Source: Luzula sylvatica (taxonomy: Eukaryota > Streptophyta > Magnoliopsida > Poales > Juncaceae). Taken from it: a DNA stretch of 64,000 bases. Below are positions 1 through 14,870 of the stretch, one piece after another. A program made the translations under genes and the position numbers. Position 1 is the first letter of the stretch, and each line of letters opens with the position of its first letter. The notes below the pieces were generated by a model. It did no database searches. It was not told the DNA's origin and worked only from the letters and a program-made list of their open reading frames with translations. The DNA lies in contig CAMPEJ010000006.1 of NCBI GenBank assembly GCA_946800325.1, forward strand, positions 434,001 through 498,000. Reading direction: 5' to 3'.

Positions 1-3000
1 AGTTCAAATAACGTATTTTGAGATCATTGGAATCGTATCTTTTACCACATAACATTTCACAAAAATTAACAAACACTAAGAAAGTTTGTTTTTCGATTCA
101 AAACAATTTGTTTATGCTTTGGGGAGTTCAAATAACGTATTTAGAGATCATTTGAATTGTAGCTTTTACCACATAACATTTCACCAAAATTTACAAACAC
201 TAAGAAAGTTTGTTTTTCGATTCAAAACAATCTGTTTATGCTTTGGGGAGTTCAAATAACGTATTTTGAGATCATTTGAATCGTATGTTTTACTACATAA
301 CATTTCACCAAAATTTACAAACACTAAGAAAGTTTGTTTTTCGATTCAAAACAATTTGTCTATGCTTTGGGGAGTTCAAATAACATATTTTTAGATCATT
401 CAAATCGTATCTTCTACAACATAACATTTCACCAAAATTTACAAACACTAAGAAAGTTTGTTTTTCGGTTCAAAACAATCTGTTTATGCTTTGGGGAGTT
501 CAAATAACGTATTTTAAGATCATTTGAATCGTATCTTTTACTACATAACATTTCACCAAAATTTACAAACACTAAGAAAGTTTGTTTTTCGATTCAAAAC
601 AATCTGTTTATGCTTTGGGGAGTTCAAATAACGTATATTGAGATCATTTGAATCGTATCTTTTACTACATAACATTTCACCAAAATTTACAAACACTAAG
701 AAAGTTTGTTTTTCGATTCAAAACAATCTGTTTATGCTTTGGGGAGTTCAAATAACTTATTTTGAGATCATTTGAATCGTATCTTTTACCACATAACATT
801 TCACCAAAATTTACAAACACTAAGAAAGTTTGTTTTTCGATTCAAAACAATCTGTTTATGCTTTGGGGAGTTCAAATAACGTATTTTGAGATCATTGGAA
901 TCGTATCTTTTACCACATAACATTTCACAAAAATTTACAAACACTAAGAAAGTTTGTTTTTCGATTCAAAACAATTTGTTTATGCTTTGGGGAGTTCAAA
1001 TAACGTATTTAGAGATCATTTGAATCGTAGCTTTTACCACATAACATTTCACCAAAATTTACAAACACTAAGAAAGTTTGTTTTTCGATTCAAAACAATC
1101 TGTTTATGCTTTGGGGAGTTCAAATAACGTATTTTGAGATCATTGGAATCGTATCTTTTACTACATAACATTTCACCAAAATTTACAAACACTAAGAAAG
1201 TTTGTTTTTCGATTCAAAACAATCTGTTTATGCTTTGGGGAGTTCAAATAACGTATTTTGAGATCATTTGAATCGTATCTTTTACTACATAACATTTCAC
1301 CAAAATTTACAAACACTAAGAAAGTTTGTTTTTCGATTCAAAACAATCTGTTTCTGCTTTGGGGAGTTCAAATAATGTATTTTGAGATCATTTGAATCGT
1401 ATCTTTTATCACATAACATTTCACCAAAATTTACAAAAACTAAGAAAGTTTGTTTTTCGATTCAAAACAATCTGTTTATGCTTTGGGGATTTCAAATAAC
1501 GTATTTTGAGATCATTTGAATCGTATCTTTTACTACATAACATTTCACCAAAATTTACAAACACTAAGAAAGTTTGTTTTTCGATTCAAAACAATCTGTT
1601 TATGCTTTGGGGATTTCAAATAACGTATTTTGAGATCATTTGAATCGTATCTTTTACCACATAACATTTCACCAAAATTTACAAACACTAAGAAAGTTTA
1701 ATTTTCGATTCAAAACAATCTGTTTATGCTTTGGGGAGTTCAAATAACGTATTTTGAGATCATTTGAATCGTATCTTTTACTACATAACATTTCACCAAA
1801 ATTTACAAACACTAAGAAAGTTTGTTTTTCGAATCAAAACAATTTGTTTATGCTTTGGGGAGTTCAAATAACATATTTGTAGATCATTCGAATCGTATCT
1901 TTTACCACATAACATTTCACCAAAATTTACAAACACTAAGAAAGTTTGTTTTTCGATTCAAAACAATCTGTTTGTGCTTTGGGGAGTTCAAATAACGTAT
2001 TTTGAGATCATTTGAATCGTATCTTTTACTACATAACATTTCACCAAAATTTACAAACACTAAGAAAGTTTGTTTTTCGATTCAAAACAATCTGTTTCTG
2101 CTTTGGGGAGTTCAAATAATGTATTTTGAGATCATTTGAATCGTATCTTTTACCACATAACATTTCACCAAAATTTACAAACACTAAGAAAGTTTGTTTT
2201 TCGATTCAAAACAATCTGTTTATGCTTTGGGGAGTTCAAATAACGTATTTTGAGATCATTTGAATCGTATCTTTTACCACATAACATTTCACAAAAATTT
2301 ACAAACACTAAGAAAGTTTGTTTTTCGATTCAAAACAATCTGTTTATGCTTTGGGGAGTTCAAATAACGTATTTAGAGATCATTTGAATCGTATCTTTTA
2401 CCACATAACATTTCACCAAAATTTACAAACACTAAGAAAGTTTGTTTTTCGATTCAAAACAATCTGTTTATGCTTTGGGGAGTTCAAATAACGTATTTTG
2501 AGATCATTGGAATCGTATCTTTTACTACATAACATTTCACCAAAATTTACAAACACTAAGAAAGTTTGTTTTTCGATTCAAAACAATGTGTCTATGCTTT
2601 GGGGAGTTCAAATAACATATTTTTAGATTATTCGAATCGTATCTTTTACCACATAACATTTCACCAAAATTTACAAACACTAAGAAAGTTTGTTTTTCGA
2701 TTCAAAACAATCTGTTTGTGCTTTGGGGAGTTCAAATAACGTATTTTGAGATCATTTGAATCGTATCTTTTACTACATAACATTTCACCAAAATTTACAA
2801 ACACTAAGAAAGTTTGTTTTTCGATTCAAAACAATCTGTTTATGCTTTGGGGAGTTCAAATAACGTATTTTGAGATCATTGGAATCGTATCTTTTACCAC
2901 ATAACATTTCACAAAAAATTACAAACACTAAGAAAGTTTGTTTTTCGATTCAAAACAATCTGTTTATGCTTTGGGGAGTTCAAATAACTTATTTTGAGAT

Positions 3001-5699
3001 CATTTGAATCGTATCTTTTACTACATAACATTTCACCAAAATTTACAAACACTAAGAAAGTTTGTTTTTCGATTCAAAACAATCTGTTTCTGCTTTGGGG
3101 AGTTCTAATAATGTATTTTGAGATCATTTGAATCGTATCTTTTACCACATAACATTTCACCAAAATTTACAAACACTAAGAAAGTTTGTTTTTCGATTCA
3201 AAACAATCTGTTTATGCTTTGGGGATTTCAAATAACGTATTTTGAGATCATTTGAATCGTATCTTTTACTACATAACATTTCACCAAAATTTAGAAACAC
3301 TAAGAAAGTTTGTTTTTCGATTCAAAACAATCTGTTTATGCTTTGGGGATTTCAAATAACGTATTTTGAGATCATTTGAATCGTATCTTTTACCACATAA
3401 CATTTCACCAAAATTTACAAACACTAAGAAAGTTTAATTTTCGATTCAAAACAATCTGTTTATGCTTTGGGGAGTTCAAATAACGTATTTTGAGATCATT
3501 TGAATCGTATCTTTTACCACATAACATTTCACCAAAATTTACAAACACTAAGAAAGTTTGTTTTTCGATTCAAAACAATCTATTTATGCTTTGGGGAGTT
3601 CAAATAACGTATTTTGAGATCATTTGAATCGTATCTTTTACTACATAACATTTCACCAAAATTTACAAACACTAAGAAAGTTTGTTTTTCGATTCAAAAC
3701 AATGTGTCTATGCTTTGGGGAGTTCAAATAACATATTTTTAGATTATTCGAATCGTATCTTTTACCACATAACATTTCACCAAAATTTACAAACACAAAG
3801 AAAGTTTGTTTTTCGATTCAAAACAATCTGTTTATGCTTTGGGGAGTTCAAATAACGTATTTTGAGATCGTTTGAATCGTATCTTTTACTACATAACATT
3901 TCACCAAAATTTACAAACACTAAGAAAGTTTGTTTTTCGATTCAAAACAATCTGTTTATGCTTTGGGGAGTTCAAATAACGTATATTGAGATCATTTGAA
4001 TCGTATCTTTTACCACATAACATTTCACCAAAATTTACAAACACTAAGAAAGTTTGTTTTTCGATTCAAAACAATCTGTTTATGCTTTGGGGAGTTCAAA
4101 TAACGTATATTGAGATCATTGGAATCGTATCTTTTACTACATAACATTTCACCAAAATTTACAAACACTAAGAAAGTTTGTTTTTCTATTCAAAACAATC
4201 TGTTTATACTTTGGGGAGTTCAAATAACGTATTTTGAGATCATTTGAATCGTATCTTTTACTACATAACATTTCACCAAAATTTACAAACACTAAGAAAG
4301 TTTGTTTTTCGATTCAAAACAATCTTTTTATGCTTTGGGGAGTTCAAATAACGTATTTTGAGATCATTTGAATCGTATCTTTTACCACATAACATTTCAC
4401 CAAAATTTACAAACACTAAGAAAGTTTGTTTTTCGATTCAAAACAATCTGTTTATGCTTTAGGGAGTTCAAATAACGTATTTTGAGATCATTTGAATCGT
4501 ATCTTTTACCACATAACATTTCACCAAAATTTACAAACACTAAGAAAGTTTGTTTTTCGATTCAAAACAATCTGTTTATGCTTTGGGGAGTTCAAATAAC
4601 GTATTTTGAGATCATTGGAATCGTATCTTTTACTACATAACATTTCACCAAAATTTACAAACACTAAGAAAGTTTGTTTTTCGATTCAAAATAATCTGTT
4701 TATGCTTTGGGGAGTACAAATAACTTATTTTGAGATCATTCGAATCGTATCTTTTACCACATAACATTTCACCAAAATTTACAAACACTAAGAAAGTTTG
4801 TTTTTCGATTCAAAACAATCTGTTTGTGCTTTGGGGAGTTCAAATAACGTATTTTGAGATCATTTGAATCGTATCTTTTACTACATAACATTTCACCAAA
4901 ATTTACAAACACTAAGAAAGTTTGTTTTTCGATTCAAAACAATCTGTTTGTGCTTTGGGGAGTTCAAATAACGTATTTTGAGATCATTTGAATCGTATCT
5001 TTTACTACATAACATTTCACCAAAATTTACAAACACTAAGAAAGTTTGTTTTTCGATTCAAAACAATCTGTTTATGCTTTGGGGAGTTCAAATAACGTAT
5101 TTTTAGATCATTTGAATCGTATCTTTTACTACATAACATTTCACCAAAATTTACAAACACTAAGAAAGTTTGTTTTTCGATTCAAAACAATCTGTTTCTG
5201 CTTTGGGGAGTTCAAATAATGTATTTTGAGATCATTTGAATCGTATCTTTTACCACATAACATTTCACCAAAATTTACAAACACTAAGAAAGTTTGTTTT
5301 TCGATTCAAAACAATCTGTTTATGCTTTGGGGATTTCAAATAACGTATTTTGAGATCATTTGAATCGTATCTTTTACTACATAACATTTCACCAAAATTT
5401 ACAAACACTAAGAAAGTTTGTTTTTCGATTCAAAACAATCTGTTTATGCTTTGGGGATTTCAAATAACGTATTTTGAGATCATTTGAATCGTATCTTTTA
5501 CCACATAACATTTCACCAAAATTTACAAACACTAAGAAAGTTTAATTTTCGATTCAAAACAATCTGTTTATGCTTTGGGGAGTTCAAATAACGTATTTTG
5601 AGATCATTTGAATCGTATCTTTTACTACATAACATTTCACCAAAATTTACAAACACTAAGAAAGTTTGTTTTTCGATTCAAAACAATCTGTTTATGCTT

Positions 5700-8600
5700 T
5701 GGGGAGTTCAAATAACGTATTTTGAGATCATTTGAATCGTATCTTTTACTACATAACATTTCACCAAAATTTATAAACACTAAGAAAGTTTGTTTTTCGA
5801 ATCAAAACAATTTGTTTATGCTTTGGGGAGTTCAAATAACATATTTGTAGATCATTCGAATCGTATCTTTTACCACATAACATTTCACCAAAATTTACAA
5901 ACACTAAGAAAGTTTGTTTTTCGATTCAAAACAATCTGTTTGTGCTTTGGGGAGTTCAAATAACGTATTTTGAGATCATTTGAATCGTATCTTTTACTAC
6001 ATAACATTTCACCAAAATTTACAAACACTAAGAAAGTTTGTTTTTCGATTCAAAACAATCTGTTTATGCTTTGGGGAGTTCAAATAACGTATTTTGAGAT
6101 CATTGGAATCGTATCTTTTACCACATAACATTTCACAAAAAATTACAAACACTAAGAAAGTTTGTTTTTCGATTCAAAACAATTTGTTTATGCTTTGGGG
6201 AGTTCAAATAACGTATTTAGAGATCATTTGAATCGTATCTTTTACCACATAACATTTCACCAAAATTTACATACACTAAGAAAGTTTGTTTTTCGATTCA
6301 AAACAATCTGTTTATGCTTTGGGGAGTTCAAATAACGTATTTTGAGATCATTTGAATCGTATGTTTTACTACATAACATTTCACCAAAATTTACAAACAC
6401 TAAGAAAGTTTGTTTTTCGATTCAAAACAATTTGTCTATGCTTTGGGGAGTTCAAATAACATATTTTTAGATCATTCAAATCGTATCTTTTACCACATAA
6501 CATTTCACCAAAATTTACAAACACTAAGAAAGTTTGTTTTTCGATTCAAAACAATCTGTTTATGCTTTGGGGAGTTCAAATAACGTATTTTGAGATCATT
6601 TGAATCGTATCTTTTACTACGTAACATTTCACCAAAATTTACAAACACTAAGAAAGTTTGTTTTTCGATTCAAAACAATCTGTTTATGCTTTGGGGAGTT
6701 CAAATAACGTATATTGAGATCATTGGAATCGTATCTTTTACCACATAACATTTCACCAAAATTTACAAACACTAAGAAAGTTTGTTTTTCGATTCAAAAC
6801 AATCTGTTTATGCTTTGGGGAGTTCAAATAACGTATTTTGGGATCATTTGAATCGTATCTTTTACCACGTAACATTTCACCAAAATTTACAAACACTAAG
6901 AAAGTTTGTTTTTCGATTCAAAACAATCTGTTTATGCTTTGGGGAGTTCAAATAACGTATTTTGAGATCATTGGAATCGTATCTTTTACTACATAACATT
7001 TCACCAAAATTTACAAACACTAAGAAAGTGTGTTTTTCGATTCAAAACAATCTGTTTATGCTTTGGGGAGTTCAAATAACTTATTTTGAGATCATTTCAA
7101 TCGTATCTTTTACCACATAACATTTCACCAAACTTTACAAACACTAAGAAAGTTTGTTTTTCGATTCAAAACAATCTGTTTATGCTTTGGGGATTTCAAA
7201 TAACGTATTTTGAGATCATTTGAATCGTATCTTTTACCACATAACATTTCACCAAAATTTACAAACACTAAGAAAGTTTAAATTTCGATTCAAAACAATC
7301 TGTTTATGCTTTGGGGAGTTCAAATAAAGTATTTGTAGATCATTCGAATCGTATCTTTTACCACATAACATTTCACCAAAATTTACAAACACTAAGAAAG
7401 TTTGTTTTTCGATTCAAAACAATCTGTTTATGCTTTGGGGAGTTCAAATGACGTATTTTGAGATCATTGGAATCGTATCTTTTACTACATAACATTTCAC
7501 CAAAATTTACAAACACTAAGAAAGTTTGTTTTTCGATTCAAAACAATCTGTTTATGCTTTGGGGAGTTCAAATAACGTATTTTGAGATCATTTGAATCGT
7601 ATCTTTTACTACATAACATTTCACCAAAATTTACAAACACTAAGAAAGTTTGTTTTTCGATTCAAAACAATCTGTTTATGCTTTGGGGATTTCAAATAAC
7701 GTATTTTGAGATCATTTGAATCGTATCTTTTACCACATAACATTTCACCAAAATTTACAAACACTAAGAAAGTTTAATTTTCGATTCAAAACAATATGTT
7801 TATGCTTTGGGGAGTTCAAATAACGTATTTTGAGATCATTTGAATCGTATCTTTTACTACATAACATTTCACCAAAATTTACAAACACTAAGAAAGTTTG
7901 TTTTTCGAATCAAAACAATTTGTTTATGCTTTGGGGAGTTCAAATAACATATTTGTAGATCATTCGAATCGTATCTTTTACCACATAACATTTCACCAAA
8001 ATTTACAAACACTAAGAAAGTTTGTTTTTCGATTCAAAACAATCTGTTTGTGCTTTGGGGAGTTCAAATAACGTATTTTGAGATCATTTGAATCGTATCT
8101 TTTACTACATAACATTTCACCAAAATTTACAAACACTAAGAAAGTTTGTTTTTCGATTCAAAACAATCTGTTTATGCTTTGGGGAGTTCAAATAACGTAT
8201 TTTGAGATCATTGGAATCGTATCTTTTACCACATAACATTTCACAAAAAATTACAAACACTAAGAAAGTTTGTTTTTCGATTCAAAACAATTTGTTTATG
8301 CTTTGGGGAGTTCAAATAACGTATTTAGAGATCATTTGAATCGTATCTTTTACCACATAACATTTCACCAAAATTTACATACACTAAGAAAGTTTGTTTT
8401 TCGATTCAAAACAATCTGTTTATGCTTTGGGGAGGTCAAATAACGTATTTTGAGATAATTTGAATCGTATGTTTTACTACATAACATTTCACCAAAATTT
8501 ACAAACACTAAGAAAGTTTGTTTTTCGATTCAAAACAATTTGTCTATGCTTTGGGGAGTTCAAATAACATATTTTTAGATCATTCAAATCGTATCTTTTA

Positions 8601-9785
8601 CCACATAACATTTCACCAAAATTTACAAACACTAAGAAAGTTTGTTTTTCGATTCAAAACAATATGTTTATGCTTTGGGGAGTTCAAATAACGTATTTTG
8701 AGATCATTTGAATCGTATCTTTTACTACGTAACATTTCACCAAAATTTACAAACACTAAGAAAGTTTGTTTTTCGATTCAAAACAATCTGTTTATGCTTT
8801 GGGGAGTTCAAATAACGTATATTGAGATCATTTGAATCGTATCTTTTACCACATAACATTTCACCAAAATTTACAAACACTAAGAAAGTTTGTTTTTCGA
8901 TTCAAAACAATCTGTTTATGCTTTGGGGAGTTCAAATAACGTATTTTGAGATCATTTGAATCGTATCTTTTACCACATAACATTTCACCAAAATTTACAA
9001 ACACTAAGAAAGTTTGTTTTTCGATTCAAAACAATCTGTTTATGCTTTGGGGAGTTCAAATAACGTATTTTGAGATCATTGGAATCGTATCTTTTACTAC
9101 ATAACATTTCACCAAAATTTACAAACACTAAGAAAGTGTGTTTTTCGATTCAAAACAATCTGTTTATGCTTTGGGGAGTTCAAATAACTTATTTTGAGAT
9201 CATTTGAATCGTATCTTTTACCACATAACATTTCACCAAACTTTACAAACACTAAGAAAGTTTGTTTTTCGATTCAAAACAATCTGTTTATGCTTTGGGG
9301 ATTTCAAATAACGTATTTTGAGATCATTTGAATCGTATCTTTTACCACATAACATTTCACCAAAATTTACAAACACTAAGAAAGTTTAAATTTCGATTCA
9401 AAACAATCTGTTTATGCTTTGGGGAGTTCAAATAAAGTATTTGTAGATCATTCGAATCGTATCTTTTACCACATAACATTTCACCAAAATTTACAAACAC
9501 TAAGAAAGTTTGTTTTTCGATTCAAAACAATCTGTTTATGCTTTGGGGAGTTCAAATAACGTATTTTGAGATCATTGGAATCGTATCTTTTACTACATAA
9601 CATTTCACCAAAATTTACAAACACTAAGAAAGTTTGTTTTTCGATTCAAAACAATCTGTTTATGCTTTGGGGAGTTCAAATAACGTATTTTGAGATCATT
9701 TGAATCGTATCTTTTACTACATAACATTTCACCAAAATTTACAAACACTAAGAAAGTTTGTTTTTCGATTCAAAACAATCTGTTT
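5700..9785. repeat. Two adjacent copies of the 17-monomer higher-order repeat (2108 bp)
   Basis: Variant monomers repeat with an offset of 2108 bp, which is 17 x 124. TCACAAAAAATTA lies at 6133 and 8241, the AAAGTGTG variant at about 7027 and 9135, and CAAACTTTAC at about 7133 and 9241. The order of marks between them is the same in both copies. Similarity fails near 7678 versus 9786, where TTTATGC meets TTTCTGC. The left edges are approximate, because neighbouring monomers are too alike to place a breakpoint. This is the clearest example of the HOR in the left block; elsewhere its copies are shortened or rearranged. Confidence 0.8.
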
Positions 9786-12700
9786 CTGCTTTGGGGAGTT
9801 CAAATAATGTATTTTGAGATCATTTGAATCGTATCTTTTACCACATAACATTTCACCAAAATTTACAAACACTAAGAAAGTTTGTTTTTCGATTCAAAAC
9901 AATCTGTTTATGCTTTGGGGATTTCAAATAACGTATTTTGAGATCATTTGAATCGTATCTTTTACTACATAACATTTCACCAAAATTTACAAACACTAAG
10001 AAAGTTTGTTTTTCGATTCAAAACAATGTGTCTATGCTTTGGGGAGTTCAAATAACATATTTTTAGATTATTCGAATCGTATCTTTTACCACATAACATT
10101 TCACCAAAATTTACAAACACAAAGAAAGTTTGTTTTTCGATTCAAAACAATCTGTTTATGCTTTGGGGAGTTCAAATAACGTATTTTGAGATCATTTGAA
10201 TCGTATCTTTTACTACATAACATTTCACCAAAATTTACAAACACTAAGAAACTTTGTTTTTCGATTCAAAACAATCTGTTTCTGCTTTGGGGAGTTCAAA
10301 TAATGTATTTTGAGATCATTTGAATCGTATCTTTTACCACATAACATTTCACCAAAATTTACAAACACTAAGAAAGTTTGTTTTTCGATTAAAAACAATC
10401 TGTTTATGCTTTGGGGATTTCAAATAACGTATTTTGAGATCATTTGAATCGTATCTTTTACTACATAACATTTCACCAAAATTTACAAACACTAAGAAAG
10501 TTTGTTTTTCGATTCAAAACAATCTGTTTATGCTTTGGGGAGTTCAAATAACGTATTTTGAGATCATTGGAATCGTATCTTTTACCACATAACATTTCAC
10601 AAAAATTTACAAACACTAAGAAAGTTTGTTTTTCGATTCAAAACAATTTGTTTATGCTTTGGGGAGTTCAAATAACGTATTTAGAGATCATTTGAATCGT
10701 ATCTTTTACCACATAACATTTCACCAAAATTTACAAACACTAAGAAAGTTTGTTTTTCGATTCAAAACAATTTGTTTATGCTTTGGGGAGTTCAAATAAC
10801 GTATTTTGAGATCATTTGAATCGTATGTTTTACTACATAACATTTCACCAAAATTTACAAACACTAAGAAAGTTTGTTTTTCGATTCAAAACAATTTGTC
10901 TATGCTTTGGGGAGTTCAAATAACATATTTTTAGATCATTCAAATCGTATCTTTTACCACATAACATTTCACCAAAATTTACAAACACTAAGAAAGTTTG
11001 TTTTTCGATTCAAAACAATCTGTTTATGCTTTGGGGAGTTCAAATAACGTATTTTGAGATCATTTGAATCGTATCTTTTACTACGTAACATTTCACCAAA
11101 ATTTACAAACACTAAGAAAGTTTGTTTTTCGATTCAAAACAATCTGTTTATGCTTTGGGGAGTTCAAATAACGTATATTGAGATCATTTGAATCGTATCT
11201 TTTACCACATAACATTTCACCAAAATTTACAAACACTAAGAAAGTTTGTTTTTCTATTCAAAACAATCTGTTTATGCTTTGGGGAGTTCAAATAACGTAT
11301 TTTGAGATCATTTGAATCGTATCTTTTACCACATAACATTTCACCAAAATTTACAAACACTAAGAAAGTTTGTTTTTCGATTCAAAACAATCTGTTTATG
11401 CTTTGGGGAGTTCAAATAACGTATTTTGAGATCATTTGAATCGTATCTTTTACTACGTAACATTTCACCAAAATTTACAAACACTAAGAAAGTTTGTTTT
11501 TCGATTCAAAACAATCTGTTTATGCTTTGGGGAGTTCAAATAACGTATATTGAGATCATTTGAATCGTATCTTTTACCACATAACATTTCACCAAAATTT
11601 ACAAACACTAAGAAAGTTTGTTTTTCGATTCAAAACAATCTGTTTATGCTTTGGGGAGTTCAAATAACGTATATTGAGATCATTTGAATCGTATCTTTTA
11701 CCACATAACATTTCACCAAAATTTACAAACACTAAGAAAGTTTGTTTTTCGATTCAAAACAATCTGTTTATGCTTTGGAGAGTTCAAATAACGTATATTG
11801 AGATCATTGGAATCGTATCTTTTACTACATAACATTTCACCAAAATTTACAACCACTAAGAAAGTTTGTTTTTCGATTCAAAACAATCTGTTTATGCTTT
11901 GGGGAGTTCAAATAACGTATTTTGAGATCATTTGAATCGTATCTTTTACTACATAACATTTCACCAAAATTTACAAACACTAAGAAAGTTTGTTTTTCGA
12001 TTCAAAACAATCTGTTTCTGCTTTGGGGAGTTCAAATAATGTATTTTGAGATCATTTGAATCGTATCTTCTACCACATAACATTTCACCAAAATTTACAA
12101 ACACTAAGAAAGTTTGTTTTTCGATTCAAAACAATCTGTTTATGCTTTGGGGATTTCAAATAACGTATTTTGAGATCATTTGAATCGTATCTTTTACTAC
12201 ATAACATTTCACCAAAATTTACAAACACTAAGAAAGTTTGTTTTTCGATTCAAAACAATCTGTTTATGCTTTGGGGATTTCAAATAACGTATTTTGAGAT
12301 CATTTGAATCGTATCTTTTACCACATAACATTTCACCAAAATTTACAAACACTAAGAAAGTTTAATTTTCGATTCAAAACAATCTGTTTATGCTTTGGGG
12401 AGTTCAAATAACGTATTTTGAGATCATTTGAATCGTATCTTTTACTACATAACATTTCACCAAAATTTACAAACACTAAGAAAGTTTGTTTTTCGAATCA
12501 AAACAATTTGTTTATGCTTTGGGGAGTTCAAATAACATATTTGTAGATCATTCGAATCGTATCTTTTACCACATAACATTTCACCAAAATTTACAAACAC
12601 TAAGAAAGTTTGTTTTTCGATTCAAAACAATCTGTTTGTGCTTTGGGGAGTTCAAATAACGTATTTTGAGATCATTTGAATCGTATCTTTTACTACATAA

Positions 12701-13629
12701 CATTTCACCAAAATTTACAAACACTAAGAAAGTTTGTTTTTCGATTCAAAACAATCTGTTTATGCTTTGGGGAGTTCAAATAACGTATTTTGAGATCATT
12801 GGAATCGTATCTTTTACCACATAACATTTCACAAAAATTTACAAACACTAAGAAAGTTTGTTTTTCGATTCAAAACAATTTGTTTATGCTTTGGGGAGTT
12901 CAAATAACGTATTTAGAGATCATTTGAATCGTATCTTTTACCACATAACATTTCACCAAAATTTACAAACACTAAGAAAGTTTGTTTTTCGATTCAAAAC
13001 AATCTGTTTATGCTTTGGGGAGTTCAAATAACGTATTTTGAGATCATTTGAATCGTATGTTTTACTACATAACATTTCACCAAAATTTACAAACACTAAG
13101 AAAGTTTGTTTTTCGATTCAAAACAATTTGTCTATGCTTTGGGGAGTTCAAATAACATATTTTTAGATCATTCAAATCGTATCTTTTACCACATAACATT
13201 TCACCAAAATTTACAAACACTAAGAAAGTTTGTTTTTCGATTCAAAACAATCTGTTTATGCTTTGGGGAGTTCAAATAACGTATTTTGAGATCATTTGAA
13301 TCGTATCTTTTACTACGTAACATTTCACCAAAATTTACAAACACTAAGAAAGTTTGTTTTTCGATTCAAAACAATCTGTTTATGCTTTGGGGAGTTCAAA
13401 TAACGTATATTGAGATCATTTGAATCGTATCTTTTACCACATAACATTTCACCAAAATTTACAAACACTAAGAAAGTTTGTTTTTCGATTCAAAACAATC
13501 TGTTTATGCTTTGGGGAGTTCAAATAACGTATTTTGAGATCATTTGAATCGTATCTTTTACCACATAACATTTCACCAAAATTTACAAACACTAAGAAAG
13601 TTTGTTTTTCGATTCAAAACAATCTGTTT

Positions 13630-14870
13630 ATGCTTTGGGGAGTTCAAATAACGTATTTTGAGATCATTGGAATCGTATCTTTTACTACATAACATTTCAC
13701 CAAAATTTACAAACACTAAGAAAGTGTGTTTTTCGATTCAAAACAATCTGTTTATGCTTTGGGGAGTTGAAATAACTTATTTTGAGATCATTTGAATCGT
13801 ATCTTTTACCACATAACATTTCACCAAACTTTACAAACACTAAGAAAGTTTGTTTTTCGATTCAAAACAATCTGTTTATGCTTTGGGGATTTCAAATAAC
13901 GTATTTTGAGATCATTTGAATCGTATCTTTTACCACATAACATTTCACCAAAATTTACAAACACTAAGAAAATTTAAATTTCGATTCAAAACAATCTGTT
14001 TATGCTTTGGGGAGTTCAAATAAAGTATTTGTAGATCATTCGAATCGTATCTTTTACCACATAACATTTCACCAAAATTTACAAACACTAAGAAAGTTTG
14101 TTTTTCGATTCAAAACAATCTGTTTATGCTTTGGGGAGTTCAAATAACGTATTTTGAGATCATTTGAATCGTATCTTTTACCACATAACATTTCACCAAA
14201 ATTTACAAACACTAAGAAAGTTTGTTTTTCGATTCAAAACAATCTGTTTATGCTTTGGGGAGTTCAAATAACGTATTTTGAGATCATTGGAATCGTATCT
14301 TTTACTACATAACATTTCACCAAAATTTACAAACACTAAGAAAGTGTGTTTTTCGATTCAAAACAATCTGTTTATGCTTTGGGGAGTTCAAATAACTTAT
14401 TTTGAGATCATTTGAATCGTATCTTTTACCACATAACATTTCACCAAACTTTACAAACACTAAGAAAGTTTGTTTTTCGATTCAAAACAATCTGTTTATG
14501 CTTTGGGGATTTCAAATAACGTATTTTGAGATCATTTGAATCGTATCTTTTACTAGATAACATTTCACCAAAATTTACAAACACTAAGAAAGTTTAAATT
14601 TCGATTCAAAACAATCTGTTTATGCTTTGGGGAGTTCAAATAAAGTATTTGTAGATCATTCGAATCGTATCTTTTACCACATAACATTTCACCAAAATTT
14701 ACAAACACTAAGAAAGTTTGTTTTTCGATTCAAAACAATCTGTTTATGCTTTGGGGAGTTCAAATAACGTATTTTGAGATCATTGGAATCGTATCTTTTA
14801 CTACATAACATTTCACCAAAATTTACAAACACTAAGAAAGTTTGTTTTTCGATTCAAAACAATCTGTTTA
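13630..14870. repeat. Local 5-monomer (620 bp) tandem duplication in the satellite
   Basis: The AAAGTGTG monomer (about 13723 and 14343), the following CAAACTTTAC monomer (about 13829 and 14449) and the GTTTAAATTTC and AAAGTATTTGTAG monomers after them recur with a 620-bp offset, which is 5 x 124. Small differences exist, such as AATTTAAATTTC in the first copy and TACTAGATAAC in the second. The exact ends cannot be fixed by eye. Confidence 0.75.

Noticed and set aside
91..108. CENP-B box-like TTCG sequence in the monomer
   Set aside because: Only the TTCG start and a downstream A fit; the CGGG part required by the box is absent.
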